Of a stretch of DNA of 64,000 nt, positions 1 through 13,379 are shown piece by piece. Numbering within the stretch: position 1 is the first letter of the stretch; each line of letters begins with the position of its first letter. Both the position numbers and the translations under genes were made by a program. The notes beneath the pieces are model-generated. The model was not told the origin of the DNA, searched no databases, and saw only the letters and a list, made by a program, of their open reading frames with translations. The stretch lies in assembly GCA_030789695.1 (NCBI GenBank), contig JAULAV010009336.1, positions 1 through 64,000 on the forward strand, written 5' to 3'. The stretch is from Scilla litardierei (lineage: Eukaryota > Streptophyta > Magnoliopsida > Asparagales > Asparagaceae).

Positions 1-3000
1 CTTCCCAAAAATATAAAAAATAGCACTGCTCTCGGACAAATCCGCAAAAATATCTGTTGGAAACGGGAGATCGCCTTCTACAACTTAAAAATTAGAGAAG
101 ACAAAATGGGTTAAAAAAATCATATCATATCATTTAAAAATTCGTTTCATACAGAAATTGTAGAAAGTAGCTCGGAGCTTAGAAAAATCCAAAAAAATGT
201 CCATTGGAACCGTGCGATCACCATCTTCAAGTGAAAATCAAGTGAAGACAAAATTAGGCCAAAAATCATATTGTTAATAAAAATGCCTATCTTCCAGAAA
301 ATTTAGAAAGTAGCTCCCGAGGTCAGAAAAATTCGCACAAAAGTCCGTGTAACCCGGGAGATCGTCATCTTCAACTAAAAATAAGAGAAGACAAACTTAG
401 TCTATAAAAATCGTATCATTTAATAAAAATATTAATATCTTCGATGAACTGTAGAAAATAGCCCTCAGCAAATAAAAATCCCCAAAAATGTTCGTTGGGA
501 CCGGGGAGATCGCCGTATTCAACTGAAACAAGAGAAGACAAAATTAGGCCAAAAAATAATATCATCTAATAAAACGATCCATATCTTTCGAAAAGTGTGG
601 TAAATAGCCTGGAGCTCAGGAAAATCAGCAAAAATTTCCTCGAAACCAGGAGATCGCCATCTTCAACGAAAAAAAATAAGAGAAGAGAAAATTGGGTCAA
701 AAATCATATCAATTAATAAAAAGATCCATATCTTTCAGAAAATATGGAAAATAGCCCAGACCTTAGAATATCCGTAGAAATGTCCTTTGGAACTGGGAGA
801 ATGCCATCTTTTACTAAAAGAAAATAAGAGAAGACAAAATTAGGCCAAAAATCATATCCTTTAAAAAAGATACATATATTTTAGAAAATATGGAAAATAG
901 CCCCGACCTCAGAAAAATCCGCAAAAATGTCCGTTAGAACCGAGAGCTCGCCATCTTCAATTGAAATATTAGAGAAGACAAAATTAGGCTATAAAAATTA
1001 TATTATTTAAGATCAATATCCATATCTTACAGAAAATTTCGAAAATAGCTCGAACTCAGTAAAACCCACAAAAATGTTTGTTGAAATCGAGAGATCGTCA
1101 TCTTCAGCTAAAAAGAGAAATCAAAATTAGGCCAAAAAATCATATCATTTAATAAAAAGATCCATATCTTCCATAAAAAGTAGAAAATAGCACCAAGCTC
1201 AGAAATATCTGCACAAATGTCAGTTGAAATGGGTAGTTCACTGTCTACATTTGAAAATTAAGAGAAGACAAAATTAAGCCAAAAAATTCATATCATTTAA
1301 TAAAAAGATCCATATCTTTCAGAAAATAGAGAAAATAGCAGTAAGTTCAAGAAAATTCACAAAAATATTCGTTGGAACCGAGAGATTGCCATCTTTAACT
1401 AAAAAATTAGAGAAGACAAATTTAGGCTATAAAAATCATATCATTTAATAAAAAGATTCATATCTTCAATAAAAAAGATTCATATCTTCAATAAACTGTA
1501 GAAAATAGCACCGAGCTCAGAAAAAATCCGCAAAAATGTCCGTTGGAACCAGGAGATAGCCATCTTCAATGTAAAGATAAGGGAAGACAAAATTAGATTA
1601 TAAAAAACCATATCATTTAATATAAAGATTAATATAATATAGAAAATATAGAAAGTAGCCCAAAGATAAGTAAAAATCTGTAAAAATGTCTGTTGGAACC
1701 GGGAGATCGCCATCTTTAACGAAAAAATAACAGAAGACAAAATTAGGCCAAAAAACATATCATTTAATACAAAGATCCATATCTTCCAGAAAATATAGAA
1801 AATAGCCTCATGGACAGAAAATTCCGAAAAAATGTTTGTTGGAACCAGGAGATCGCCATCTTCAACTGAAAAAATAAGAGAACACAAACTTCGGCTATAA
1901 AAATCATACCATTTAATAAAAATATCCATATCTTTAATAAACTGTAGAAATAGCCTCGGCTTAGAATAATCTGCAAAAATGTCCATTGGAACTAGAAGAT
2001 CGCCATATTCAACTGAAAAATAAGAGAAGACAAAATTTGGTAATAAAAATCATATCATTTAATATTAAGATTCATATCAAACAGAAAATGTAGAAAATAC
2101 TCGGGACTTAGAAAAATCTGCAAAAATGGCCATTGGAACCAAGAGATCGCCATCTACAATTGAAAAATAAGAGAAGACAAACTTAGGTTATAAAAATCAT
2201 ATCATTTAATAAAAAGAACCATATCTTCCAAAAAATTAAGAAAATAGCACGGAGCTCAGAAAAGTCCGCAAAAATGTCCTTTGGAACTTGGGGATCACCA
2301 TTATCGAATTAAAAAAATGGAAGAAGACAAAATTATGACAAAAATCATATAATTTAATAAAAAGATCCATATCTTTCATAAAATATATATAATAGCCGCA
2401 CGCTTAGAAAAATCTGCAAAACTATCCGTTGGTACTGGGATGATCGCATTTTCAATGTAAAAATAAGATCAGAAAAAATTAGGCTACAAAAATCATAGCA
2501 TTTAATAAAAAGGTCCACATCTTCCATAAAATGTAGAAAATAGCCCCCGAGCTCAGAAAAATCCACAAAAATATCTGTTAGAACTAGAAGATCACACTCT
2601 TTTACTGAAAAATAAGAGAGTTCAAAATTAGTCTATTAAAAACATATCATTTACAATAAATATCCATTTGTTCCAGAAAATATACAAAATAGCCACAAGC
2701 TCAGAAAACTCCGTTAAAACTTAGAGGACGACACCTTCAATAGAAAAATAAGAGAAGACAAAATTAGGCAAAAAATCATATCATTTAATAAAAAGATACA
2801 TATCTTTAAAAAATTGTAGAAAATATCACAGAGCTAAGAAAAATTTCCAAAAATGTTTGTTGGACCTGGGAGATCGCTATTTTCATCTTAAAAAATAAGA
2901 AAAGACAAAATTAGGATATAAAAATCATATCATTTAATATGAAAATATATATTTTACAGAAAATGTAGAAAATAGCTCATAGCTCAAAAAATCGGCACAA

Positions 3001-5845
3001 ATGTCCGTTGGAACCGGGGAGGTTGCCATTTTCAACTAGAAGTAACGACAAAATTAGGCTATAAAAATCATATAGTTAATAAAAGATCCATATCTTTAAT
3101 AAACTTTAGAAAATAGACCCGTGATAAAAAAAATCTGAAAAAATGTCAGTGGCGAGAGAACACGATCAACTGAAAAATAAGAGAAGACAACAGTCGATTA
3201 TAAAAAGCATATCATTTAATATAAAGATTCATATAATACAGAAAATATAGAAAATTGGTCGAAGCTCAGAAAAATACGCAAAAATGTCAGTTGGAACATG
3301 AGATCACCATCTTCAACAAAAAATAAGAGAAGACAAACTTAGGCTAAGAAAATCATATCATTAAATAAAATGATCTACATCTTCCATAAAACGTAGAAAA
3401 TAGCTTGGAGCTCAGACAAATCTGTAAAAATGTCCGTTGGAGCCGGGAGAACGCCATCTTCAATAGAAAAATAAGAGAAGACAAACTTAGGCTATACAAG
3501 TCATTTCATTTAATAAAAAGATACATATTTTCCACAAAATTTAGAAAATAGTTCAGAGCTCAAAAAAATCCGCAAAAATTTCAGTTGGAGCTGAAAAATA
3601 AGAGAAAACAAAATTAAGTCAAAAAACATCATTTAATAAAAAGATCCACATCTTCCACAAAATCTAGAAAAATAGCACCAAGCTCAATAAAATCCGCAAA
3701 ATGCCCGTTGGAACTGGGAGATATCCATTTTCAACTGAAAAATAAGTTAAGACAAAATTAGGCTACAAAAATCATATCGTTAAATAAAAAGATAAGTATC
3801 TTTCGTAAAATGTAGAAAATAGCCCGGTGCTCAGTAAAATCCGCAAAAATATCTGTTGAGACTGGGAGATCGTCATCGTCAACCGAAAAATTAGAGAAGA
3901 CAAAATTAGGCCAAAATATATCATTTAATAAAAAGATCCATATATTGCATAAAATGTAGAAAATAGCACCCAATGCAAAAAATTCTGCAAAAATGTCCAT
4001 TGGAACCAGGAGATCGCTATCTTCATCTGAAAAATAATTAAAGACAAAATTAGGCCAAAAAATCATATCATTTAAGAAAAAGATTCATATCTTTCAGAAA
4101 ATTTAGAAAATTTAGAAAATAGCCGCGAGGTCAGAAAAATCTGCAAAAATATCTGTTGGACCGCGAGATCACCATCTTCAATTGAAAAAAGAGAAGACAA
4201 ACTTAGGCATAAAAATCACATCATTTAATAAAAAGATCCATATCTTCAATAAATTGTAGAAAATAGCCCAGAGCTTAGAAAGATCCGCAAAAATATCCGT
4301 TGGAACAGGGAGATAGCTATATTCAACTGAAAAATAGGAGAAGACAAAATTAGGTTATAAAAGCATATCATTTAATATAAAGATTCATATCATACAAAAA
4401 ATTTAGAAAATAGCTCAGAGCTAAAAAATTCCAAAAATGTCTGTTGGAACCGGGAGATCGCCATCGTCAACAAAAAAATAACAGAAGACAAAATTATGCC
4501 AAAAGGATGTCATTTAATAAAAAGATCCATAAATTCCAAAAAATGTAGAAAATAGCCTCAAGGTCAAAAAATTTGGAAAAATGTTCATTGGCACCGGGAG
4601 ATCGCCATTTTCAACTGAAAAATAAGAGAAGACAAACTTAAGTTATAAAAATCATAGTTTTAATAAAAATATCCATATCTTCACTAACATATAGAAATAG
4701 CCCCGAGCTCAGAAAAATCCGCAAAAATATCCGTTGGAACCGGGAGATCACCATATTCAACTTAAAAATAGGAGGAGACGAAATTTGGTTATAAAAATCA
4801 TATCATTTAATATAAAGATTCATATCACATACAAAATGTAGAAAAGAGCTCAGAACTCAAAAAAATCCGCAAAAATAACCATTGGAACCGCGAGAAGCCT
4901 TATTCAACTGAAAAATAGGAGAAGCAAAATTTGGTTATAAAAATCACACCATTTAATATTAAGATTCATATCATACAGAAAATGAAGAAAATACTCGAGA
5001 CTCAGAAAAATCAGCAAAAATATCGGTTGGAACGGGGAGATCACCATCTTCAACTGAAAAATATGAGATCGGCATATCTTCCATAAAAGATCAGAAAAAT
5101 ATCTTCCATAAAATTAAGAAAATAGCTCGTAGCTCAGAAAAATCTGGAAAAATGTCTTTTAGAACCGGGAGATTACCATTTTCAACTGAAAATTAAGAGA
5201 CAAAATTAGACCAAATAATCATATCATTTAATAAAATGAACCATATCTTTCATAAAATGTAGAAAAATAGTCCCGAGCTCAGAAAAATCCGCAAAAATGT
5301 CCTTTGGTACCGGGAGTTCCCATTTTCAATTTAAAAATAAGATAAGAAAAAATTAGATTACAAAAATCATATCATCTAATAAAGATACATATCTTCCATA
5401 AAATATAGAAAATAACAACGAGCTCAGAAAAATCAACAAAAATATCCATTGGAACCGGAAGATCGCATTCTTTAACTGAAAAATAAGAGAAGACAAAATT
5501 AGGATATAAAAATCATACCATTTACTATAAATATCCATATCTTCCGAAAATGTAGAAAATAGCCCCGAGCACAGAAAAATCGGTAAAATGTCCGTAGAAA
5601 CCGAGAAAAAAATAAGGATAATCCCCAAAAATATATGTTGGAACCGAGAGATTGATATCTTCAACTTAAAAATAAGTGAAGACAAAATTAGTATATAAAA
5701 ATTATATCATTTAATATAAAAATCAATATTTTATACAAAATGTAGAAAACAGCCTGAAGCTCTTAAAATCCGCACAAATGTCTGTTGGAACCAGGACATC
5801 GCCATCTTCAACTTAAAAAATGAAAATACCGGCTTAAAAAGCATA
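1..5845. repeat. Tandem satellite, ~146-bp monomer, block 1
   Basis: About 40 diverged monomers lie head to tail. The recurring core is ccgttggaaccgggagatcg, followed by a 'ccatcttcaactgaaaaataagagaagacaaaattaggc'-type stretch and a tract ending in catttaataaaaagatcc. Successive cores are about 146 bp apart (for example near 50, 196, 342 and 490). The AT content is high and monomers differ by point changes and small indels, so the array is old. No coding signal is convincing: the minus-strand ORFs simply read the monomer over and over. Block 1 ends where a Helitron has inserted. Confidence 0.93.
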
Positions 5846-5904
5846 TCTATATTATAAAACATGGATGTTATCATGGGTTTTTGGATAAGAGTTTTTGATA
5901 AGAG

Positions 5905-6012
5905 ATGAGAAATTGGGTATATATGAGGGATGTTGTTAAGAGAAAATTGGATAAGATAAGAGAAATTGGATAAGATATGAGAAATTGGATAAGAGAAATT
6001 GGATAAAGGGAT
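5905..6012 (+). repeat. Short tandem repeat near Helitron 1 5' end
   Basis: Several imperfect copies of agaaattggataag (about 14 bp) follow one another shortly after the Helitron 5' terminus. They have no coding potential. Confidence 0.75.
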
Positions 6013-6039
6013 ATAAGTTGATGATGACTAGGACAAACT

Positions 6040-6122
6040 TTGGGGGGAAATTTTAAGTTTGAAACAAAATATTGGGGGGAATTAAATTGGGGGGGGGGAA
6101 GAAAAGTGTTTTGGGGGGAAGA
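6040..6122 (+). other. G-run array in Helitron 1 5' region
   Basis: Four runs of six to ten G (ttgggggga type) sit within about 80 bp on the + strand. The equivalent 5' region of Helitron 2 (48,188-48,250, - strand) also has G runs, so this looks like a family feature. It may form G-quadruplex-type structures; that is inference. Confidence 0.6.
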
Positions 6123-6609
6123 AAACTTTAATCTCAGCCTTTTGGTTCTCTCTCCCTCTCTCTTCTCTATTTCTCACTCACCGAAACCCCCCCCCCCCTC
6201 TCCTCTGCCGTGAGCCCGACCCCTGCCCCTCGGCCCACTGTGCAGCCACCCCTCTTCCCCTCAGCCCCACGGCTACCCCGCGCACCCCCAGGCCCACACG
6301 TACCATGCCGGAGCTCACCCATGCCAAAGCCGAAGCCGCAATAGAGCAACAAGCATTTGTTTGCTAGAGCAACATCTCGCAGCATCTGGGTATTTTCGCA
6401 TCATCTAGGAAGAGAGCAGCATCTCACATCCTGAGCAGCATCTCGGCTCTATGAAGAGAGCAGCATCTCGCATGGCCAAAGTATGTGATTTTGATTTTTT
6501 TTTGCCCCTTCCATTAGTTCTTTTACTGTATTCTTCCATTTCTAGGGTTTCTTTGAGTTTCATCCATTTTCCATTTTTTGATGTTATGGTGCCTATCATT
6601 ATTTCTTAG

Positions 6610-6647
6610 AGGGAAGCAAAAGAAAATGCCCTGATTTTGGTCAGAAA
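6610..6647 (+). pseudogene. Exon-like fragment, unidentified
   Basis: A 38-bp open stretch (REAKENALILVRK) has an acceptor-like ttcttag in front and a gtaagt donor behind. It could be a captured internal exon. I do not recognise the gene. It lies just upstream of the beta-COP piece but does not match that protein's preceding segment as I know it. Confidence 0.4.
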
Positions 6648-6670
6648 GTAAGTTTCATATGGGTACGCAA

Positions 6671-6820
6671 AGGTCTGCACTGGACGGAGAATGTGGGTTT
6701 CTTGCAGCTAATCTGTACGCAAAGAGCGTGTTTGTCGAGATACAGCATGCAGATGGTAAACTCAGCGGTTACCTTAGGATATGGAGTAAGACCCAAGGAA
6801 TTGCACTCAGCTTAGGAGAC
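6671..6820 (+). pseudogene. Captured fragment of coatomer beta subunit (beta-COP), C-terminal part
   Basis: In one open frame the stretch reads SALDGECGFLAANLYAKSV and then, after a small internal deletion or scramble, DGKLSGYLRIWSKTQGIALSLGD. These are the conserved C-terminal segments of plant coatomer subunit beta, the COPI vesicle-coat protein that works at the Golgi. The invariant C-terminal KITLKQK tail is missing; the frame runs on into unrelated codons. No promoter or upstream coding region of the gene is present. It is therefore a gene piece picked up by the Helitron, in the Helitron's own orientation. The ATG at 6,659 is fortuitous. The family identification is from memory of the beta-COP C terminus and is strong. 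Confidence 0.82.
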
Positions 6821-7679
6821 TATCACTCTTCGGCTTTCCTTTTCTCTTCCAGGTCTCAGGTCAATTCATATTTTTGCCTGCAATTCATATATTTTGATTA
6901 ATTAATCAATTGCGACGTGCTGAATTAGTTGATGCTGTGGGTAAAGATGGAAGCTCATTTGTAGCTGTCCTCTAAGTGTTTGCAGAAATTCATCAAAGAA
7001 GAAAAATTAATTTTTGTGATCCATTTTTTTGGTTTTTATGCAGTTTTGATGGTGTTTACAATGGATAGAGGACATGGTAGGATCATGCATGCTAGAGAAT
7101 AGTGCCACATCATGTAAATTAAAGCAAGGTGATAGATATACATAGATAGTTGTTAGATATGATTCTAACTTAGTTTATGTTTTCATCAATTTGACTATAT
7201 ATGGAAATTTGTCTCTGTATGGGGACCAATCCACTTATAACATTCGGATAGCAGCTTGATAACTGGGACGGTTAGCATATGTAACATTAGCTTAAGTTAA
7301 CTACAGCTAAGCTTATTCTTGATGGATATTTTAACTTTTATGGCTTTTATGGATATTTATTAGCAGTTTGCTGATTTCATGTTCTTGATGCTTCTGTTTG
7401 TTGATTTATTAGCAGGGTTTAAACATCAACATATGCTTCTGTATATTAACTGCCGAATAATCACAAAATATTGCTGATTTCATGTTCTTAAAGACAATAA
7501 TGTCTCAAATAGATGTACAAGGTTCTCTTGGAAGTTCTTCCATGAAAGATATAAATTAATTAGTTTTTGAAAAGCAAGGCACTTAAATCTGAACAACAAT
7601 GCACTGTGGATTAGTAATAACATTTATGAATTCCATCTGTTGATATATTTTTTGTTCTTTATTTTTCTTTCCATATAGG

Positions 7680-7726
7680 AGAAGGAGAAGTTGATCAAAG
7701 AACTAAGCGAGAAGACCATTGTTGAG
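7680..7726 (+). pseudogene. Exon-like fragment, unidentified
   Basis: A Lys/Glu-rich stretch (EKEKLIKELSEKTIVE) is bounded by an acceptor-like catatag and a donor-like gtatac. Its composition suggests a helical or coiled-coil segment. I do not recognise the source gene, and it could be chance. Confidence 0.35.
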
Positions 7727-8454
7727 GTATACAAAGCTATGTCATGTTACTCAGGTTGCTGCATTTTCTTATTTTTCTAATACCCATTACTATAACTTGC
7801 GCATAGTATGCTATGCAGTCCAATGTTCACTTTACTACTCTGAAAGCAAAACCAAACAATTGTGAGGAGCAACAAAATGAATAGCATATATACGAGCACA
7901 CAACATCAGTCTTGGGATCCTCAACAAAAGAAAATCAAACATAGTTGTACTTGAAAAGGTGTGATCATAGAAATCATTATAGCCTAATGATGCCACAAAG
8001 AAAAACTCAGGCAATGATTAAGTTCCTAGGGTATTTTAGCATTGATTAATATTTGTTGTAGTTGCATGTAAAAGATTGAAGATGGTGGATGTCATCCATT
8101 ATGCATTTGAAAGTAAATGATAGACATATAATGTTGCAAAGAAAGCATGATAGCCTGATGATGTTGCAAAGAAAAACTGAAGTAACAATTAAGTTCCCAT
8201 AGTACTGATTGATATTTCCTGCATTATTAACTTCAAGGCCATTGATCCACCAGTCCTTTCTATTTTTAAAATAGTGTCCATTATGCAATCATTTCTTAGA
8301 AGTTTGCCAGAAACAAAAGTTATTCTCATTGTGTTAGCCCACCATGTAAATTGTTAGGTAGAACAAAACTTCAAGTTTGCACTCAGATAACAATAAAACA
8401 TGATTTGAAGTTTACACTGTTAACTGATACGGATACATATCAGTGGTATCATAC

Positions 8455-8922
8455 CAAATTTAAACCCTGCCGATCCCACCATAACTAGCCAAAAACAATA
8501 ATATTGGTTAACATCTAAATAGGAGTAGGGGTTTGGAAGTGCCAAAAGTTAATTTTGTACAAGACTTCAAGAAAAATAATAAACCATCAAATTAGCAAAC
8601 GAAAGCATTCAGATTAGCAAAAGAAAGCATTCAGATCAACCATTGAAAGCCATGTTAGAAAATTTATCTGGAAAATTGAGTACATCACATTTGCAATGGG
8701 AAATTCCTTTGAAGACCTTTTTTCCTCCTTCGCTAGGTCATCACCGTATACACCTCAAAGAGATTATAAGGGAAGAATATGCCAAGCATGGAGCAATCGA
8801 AAATCCTGTATTTTTGTCAGAATAGGATAATATAAATAGTTTTATCATATCAAAATTAAACCCTGCCGACCCACCAAAACTTGCCAAAAACACTGATATT
8901 GGTTAACATCTAAATGTAAACT
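8455..8922 (+). repeat. Direct repeat pair of ~73 bp inside Helitron 1
   Basis: The stretch at about 8,455-8,520 ('aaaccctgccgatcccacc … ggttaacatctaaat') recurs at about 8,850-8,920 with a few changes. The sequence between the two copies has no recognisable gene. Confidence 0.65.
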
Positions 8923-8999
8923 TTTGCCCCCGAGAACTCCTCTGATTCCTCTGATAGTGATGTGGATGCGAGGAGCTCAATTCATCACTGTTCTCAATT

Positions 9000-9520
9000 T
9001 GTTAAAACTATTAAGAAAATATCTGTTGTGTGTTTGGGAATTGCATTGGTTGAATAAGTTTAGTACAAAATAGGGAATTGTTATCTTTTGTTGCATTGAT
9101 GGAGAACTTGCAGCAATTTGCATGACATTTGTTATCTTTATGGAAATTTGCCGGACAATTTGCTGCAATTCACTGAGATGGCCCTACATTTGTTATCATT
9201 GAAATTGTAGCAATTTGCAGGACATTGGTTATCTTTTGTTGATGAACTTCCATGTTGTGTGTATGGCCAACAAAATTCAATTATTCTCATTGAAGTTCAT
9301 TTGTTATCTTTTGATGTACATGGCAATGCAAAAAATGTATAGTATATTTCTTTCTTAAATTATTTCCATGACACTAAGTAATTTGTTGGCTGATTGTTAT
9401 TCTCATTGAAATTCATTTGTTATTTTTTGTTGTACATGGCTATGCAAAAAAGGTATATTATATTTCTCACTTAAATTATTTCCATGACATTGAAGCTATC
9501 GAATGGAATTTAACCGTTTT
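9000..9520 (+). repeat. Irregular short repeats in Helitron 1
   Basis: The phrases ttcatttgttatcttttg and gttgtacatggc with variants recur many times at irregular spacing. This is a locally duplicated AT-rich region with no gene. Confidence 0.5.
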
Positions 9521-9710
9521 GCTTCATTTTTTTTCTATCTATTAGATTGTTGGTGAGTTATTCAATCCTAATTGTGACTTGGTTTATGATGAGATAAGAT
9601 ACCCTTTTAGACGTACTTGCTACGTTTGGCTGTAGGTTTTTGGTTGGATAAGATTGAGACAATGTTATCCTCTTAAAAATAATATTTGGCTGACTTGAAT
9701 GATTTTTTCA

Positions 9711-9838
9711 GGAATTAGATCTCCCGAAAGAGAGCCCAACGTGAATAAATTGATCGGGCTGATGCTTATGAAGCAGGATCTCACCGAGGCTTGGGCTAAT
9801 GTATGGAAACAAATGAGAACATCTCCGCTGAGCTGTGG
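9711..9838 (+). pseudogene. Exon-like fragment, unidentified
   Basis: After a tttttcag acceptor there is an open frame reading SPEREPNVNKLIGLMLMKQD followed by LTEAWANVWKQM. Codon use and the acceptor suggest a captured coding exon. I do not recognise the protein. The piece is about 40 codons long and lies in the same orientation as the other captured fragments. Confidence 0.4.
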
Positions 9839-11265
9839 TGCAGATTTTTCCATTATATGTGGTTTAAAGCCATTTCTTGATCGGAAAAATTGAATTTTGT
9901 TTTAAATATGATTTCAGGAAGAGACTAGATGGGACGAAGCAAAATAGCAAGAGGGAGTCAGTTAGTATCAAGATGCTCAGAAGTCAGCTACAGTTAATTT
10001 AAAAAGATCCCATCCTTTTTTAGCCATTTGTTTTTATGCCATCAATTGAAGCATATAATAAACTTGATCTGTAAATAAATATAGCGACTACAATATCTTT
10101 TGGAATGGGTGAAATGAATTTTATTACCAACCTATATGCGTACATAATGTTTAGAATGAAATTTTTTGTTCATGTGTTTATTTCCTTGCTCAGATAGTGA
10201 ATTTTTTTTGTTCATATTGCAAAACATATATAATATGACTAATTCAGTGTCTTTTACCAAATTCGAAGATGATTAGATATACATGGTGTACAATATGACT
10301 AATTTAATGAGGCCATGTCTGCTAATTGGTTTCCATTTTTAATTCTAGGACATACATGGTACATAAATATATACTGATATTCACTTATACACAATTTGTA
10401 AGCCAATAGCACTGAGAAGTTTGAACACAAGTCTTCGTATCAAACAATACTACAAAGAAAACATTGCGATGTATGCTAGATTAATCACGATTACAAATAG
10501 GACCCTCCGGCATTTGTTCAAGGTTAGTGCATATATTAGCAGAATGTGTGTGAATATTAAATAACCTATGCCCCTTGCATTTGAGAAATGGGGGAATAGC
10601 CTTTCAACCTTCCCAAAAAGCAAGTTTTTACTACTTTTTGCAAGGATACGTACAAAGGATCAACCACAGCTTCCAGGTACTCCTTCAAGGATTCAAGTAA
10701 GATGGTGATAAAACCACCCAATTAAATTCATCACCTTTTTCACAGTTGCTTCCCTCAAAAACTCCATGTTTCACCTCTTTTTTTATCAATAATCGGTACC
10801 ATCAGTATTGATGTTTGCATACTAAAACCCAAACATACCAACCCATGTTTTCTTGATGCCAAGAGCCCTGTTGTGAGGCTTACGCAAATTTAAAGGCAGC
10901 ATTTTTGTAAACATTTGGAATTTTGGAATAACATCTTGGAAATGGGGGCACATCTATAGTCAGGCCGCGTGCATAGGTGAACTTCAATGTGAATCAGGTG
11001 GATAACATGATGATTCAGGCTTTTTTTTTTGCTTGATACTCTGATAAGGATAATAACTCATTCTCAATGATGGTCAGGTTTGTTTCTAGTTCTTTGAGCT
11101 TTATTATCTTATATGAATCCTTTATGTTTATGCATCATGCCTATATTTGTTATACTGATTGAAAGATGGCAATATTTTTAAAATTCTTACGCTGCTGATA
11201 CTTCTCAAGATTGTCAACTCAAAATTGTTAATGATTGGTTTTCGATTTATTCTATCTTTCAGTTA

Positions 11266-11380
11266 TATTTGGAAGCAACCCGTTATATTCAATGAATTTG
11301 AAGGATGTATTTCAGTGAATGAAGATGTAATGTATGCTTCCTCGGGGACTCAAATTTCATGCTTTGATATTAAAATGGTA
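11266..11380 (+). pseudogene. Captured WD40-like fragment (part 1)
   Basis: The open frame contains CISVNEDVMYASSGTQISCF followed by DIK, a blade-like segment of a beta-propeller. Together with the fragment at 12,985-13,080 it looks like pieces of one plant WD40 protein whose introns were kept during capture. A LIN/CERBERUS-type U-box WD40 E3 ligase is a candidate source, from memory and not verified. Confidence 0.5.
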
Positions 11381-12144
11381 AATTGTTTTATTCTTTTCCC
11401 CGAAAATGGCAAGAAGCAACATGACATAATCTATGCTACCATTAATGCTATATACAGTTAGCAAATATTATTTTGAGAAATAAAAATAAATTTTTCTTGA
11501 AGCTGGGTGTAGGTGGACAAAAAATAGAGGAAAGGTCCAGTTCTTGGTCTTTTAGTTTGGGTTAGTGAGCATGCCAGGATATTGTCTATTCACCCAAGAT
11601 CCTGGTCTTTTAGTATGCTAATGTTTTGGGTTAGTGAGCATGCCTGATGTAGAGTTTTATGAGTTGATAGTTATAAACCAAATGCAGCTCAAGAAATGGT
11701 TAAGGCAACTGGATGTATGCGGTTGAGAGTTTATATTTCTAGATTGGCTATTATTTCTGCGGGAGACTGCAATAAAGGAACTAAAAAGAGTGATCAAATG
11801 ACATTAATAACAACAACATGACACCCCCATAAGATGAAAATAGGATGTGTTTACTGTTAAGTATTACCATATGGTGCATGTCATTTGGTGGTTAAAGCCG
11901 GACATGAGGTGATATCTACTCAAGATCAGAAGGTCAGTATTGTCTGAGCTATTCTTTTGCTTAGTTGTCAACAAAATTGATTCTGTGTATTTCGAGTTTC
12001 TCACTTCCGTATTGATTTATAAATATTAAGTTGTTGATCAGATACACGTGTACTCAATGCATGAATGCTATATTATCATATAGGATGGAATTATGGTTGC
12101 AGTCATTCTTTAATTTTGGTTTCAATGTATTTGGAAGAGGGTTC

Positions 12145-12365
12145 CCAGAAATGCATTTTGTCCTGTGTCCTGTGTGAAATGAATTTTGCTCCCATTGTCA
12201 TGTGTGAAATGAATTTTGCTTCCCATTGTCCTAGGTATATTGTCATGTGAAATGAATTTATTGGCTGGGTATATTGTCCTGTGAAATGAACTGAAGTATA
12301 CCTGGATTAACACCTGCAAAATCACATGACAATGGGAAGCAAAATTTCGATTTGTTTTCACATGG
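12145..12365 (+). repeat. Short repeats (gtcctgtgtgaaatgaattt type)
   Basis: Four or five imperfect copies of a 'tgaaatgaattttgct cccattgtc' phrase occur, partly inverted at the right end (acatgacaatgggaagcaaaat). There is no coding value. Confidence 0.55.
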
Positions 12366-12984
12366 CCAATCACGTACATTTTTTTCTATTTTAACTTCAT
12401 CTTTTTGATGGCAGTGATATATGGAGACAAACTATGTCGAGTATGAACTCAGACACAACCCACATTTTCGATCCATTTCTGGCTTTTGATTTTACAGATT
12501 GCAAGCACATCAGTTGAAGCATCAAGTACAAAGGTTTGAATCAGATACCATGAACCCAGTAATTTTTTGTGTTTCATCATGTGTTTATAAGTCTACGTAC
12601 GGAAGACTAGCTACAAACATGAACAACTTTAAAGATCATAATAAAATATAAAACTAAGGTAGATGGTTTGCAAATCACCATATAGTTGGAGTATAGAAGA
12701 GTCTTCCTAATTAATGGTTCAAAATTCTAGATTAAGAAACGTCACTTGATGCTATGCCAACCATCCTAGCAGAGATATGACTGTTAACCTGACTCAAACT
12801 AAGCAGGTGTCGCAATTATTTTACAATATTCGTCATCGAATGTGTTTAGCTTGGACTGTCTGATTGATCCTGATTGACTACATAATTTTCTATTGTTTTA
12901 AATAAAACTTTAAGGTGGCAGGTTTTTAACTTCCATTATGTAATTATATGGAATGTGCAGTGTGTCATGTGTTCATACAAAAAT

Positions 12985-13080
12985 TCTGGAGATGGGCCAA
13001 ATTGGTAATGGAGCTGTAACTGCTCTCATCTTCTACAAGGGCCAGCTTCATGCTGGGTACATTAATGGTTCAATTAAGGT
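12985..13080 (+). pseudogene. Captured WD40-like fragment (part 2)
   Basis: The frame reads QIGNGAVTALIFYKGQLHAG followed by YINGSIK and a clean gtaagg donor. The G-x-SIKV end is the usual close of a WD40 strand. It is probably the next exon of the gene represented at 11,266-11,380. It has no start codon of its own and no downstream continuation that I can follow. Confidence 0.55.
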
Positions 13081-13379
13081 AAGGATTTACTTCAGGCACG
13101 ATTTGCCAATGAACCAGTTACAAATGAAGAATTTTTTTGCTTTAACTAAAATATTTTCCAGATCCATATGTCTAGTTTCCATTCACAAATGATCAAGCAA
13201 CTTCATTCTTTTGACATATCATCAAGCATATTTAATTGTCGTTTCAAAAATCAGGGACATACATTGAAGTTTGACATATCATCAAGCATATTTAATTTGG
13301 ATTTCCTTTTGAGCATGGATTTTTTATCTTTGTTTTGTTGCTGCAGGTTGCTCAAGGCCTGTTAACTCGGCCATACTCA

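Noticed and set aside
1480..5685. Several minus-strand ORFs of 70-168 codons with similar Phe/Ile-rich proteins
   Set aside because: They are the 146-bp satellite read through; the same phrase recurs each monomer and the frames break irregularly.
8643..8825. 60-codon plus-strand ORF in Helitron 1
   Set aside because: No splice context and no recognisable family; probably chance.
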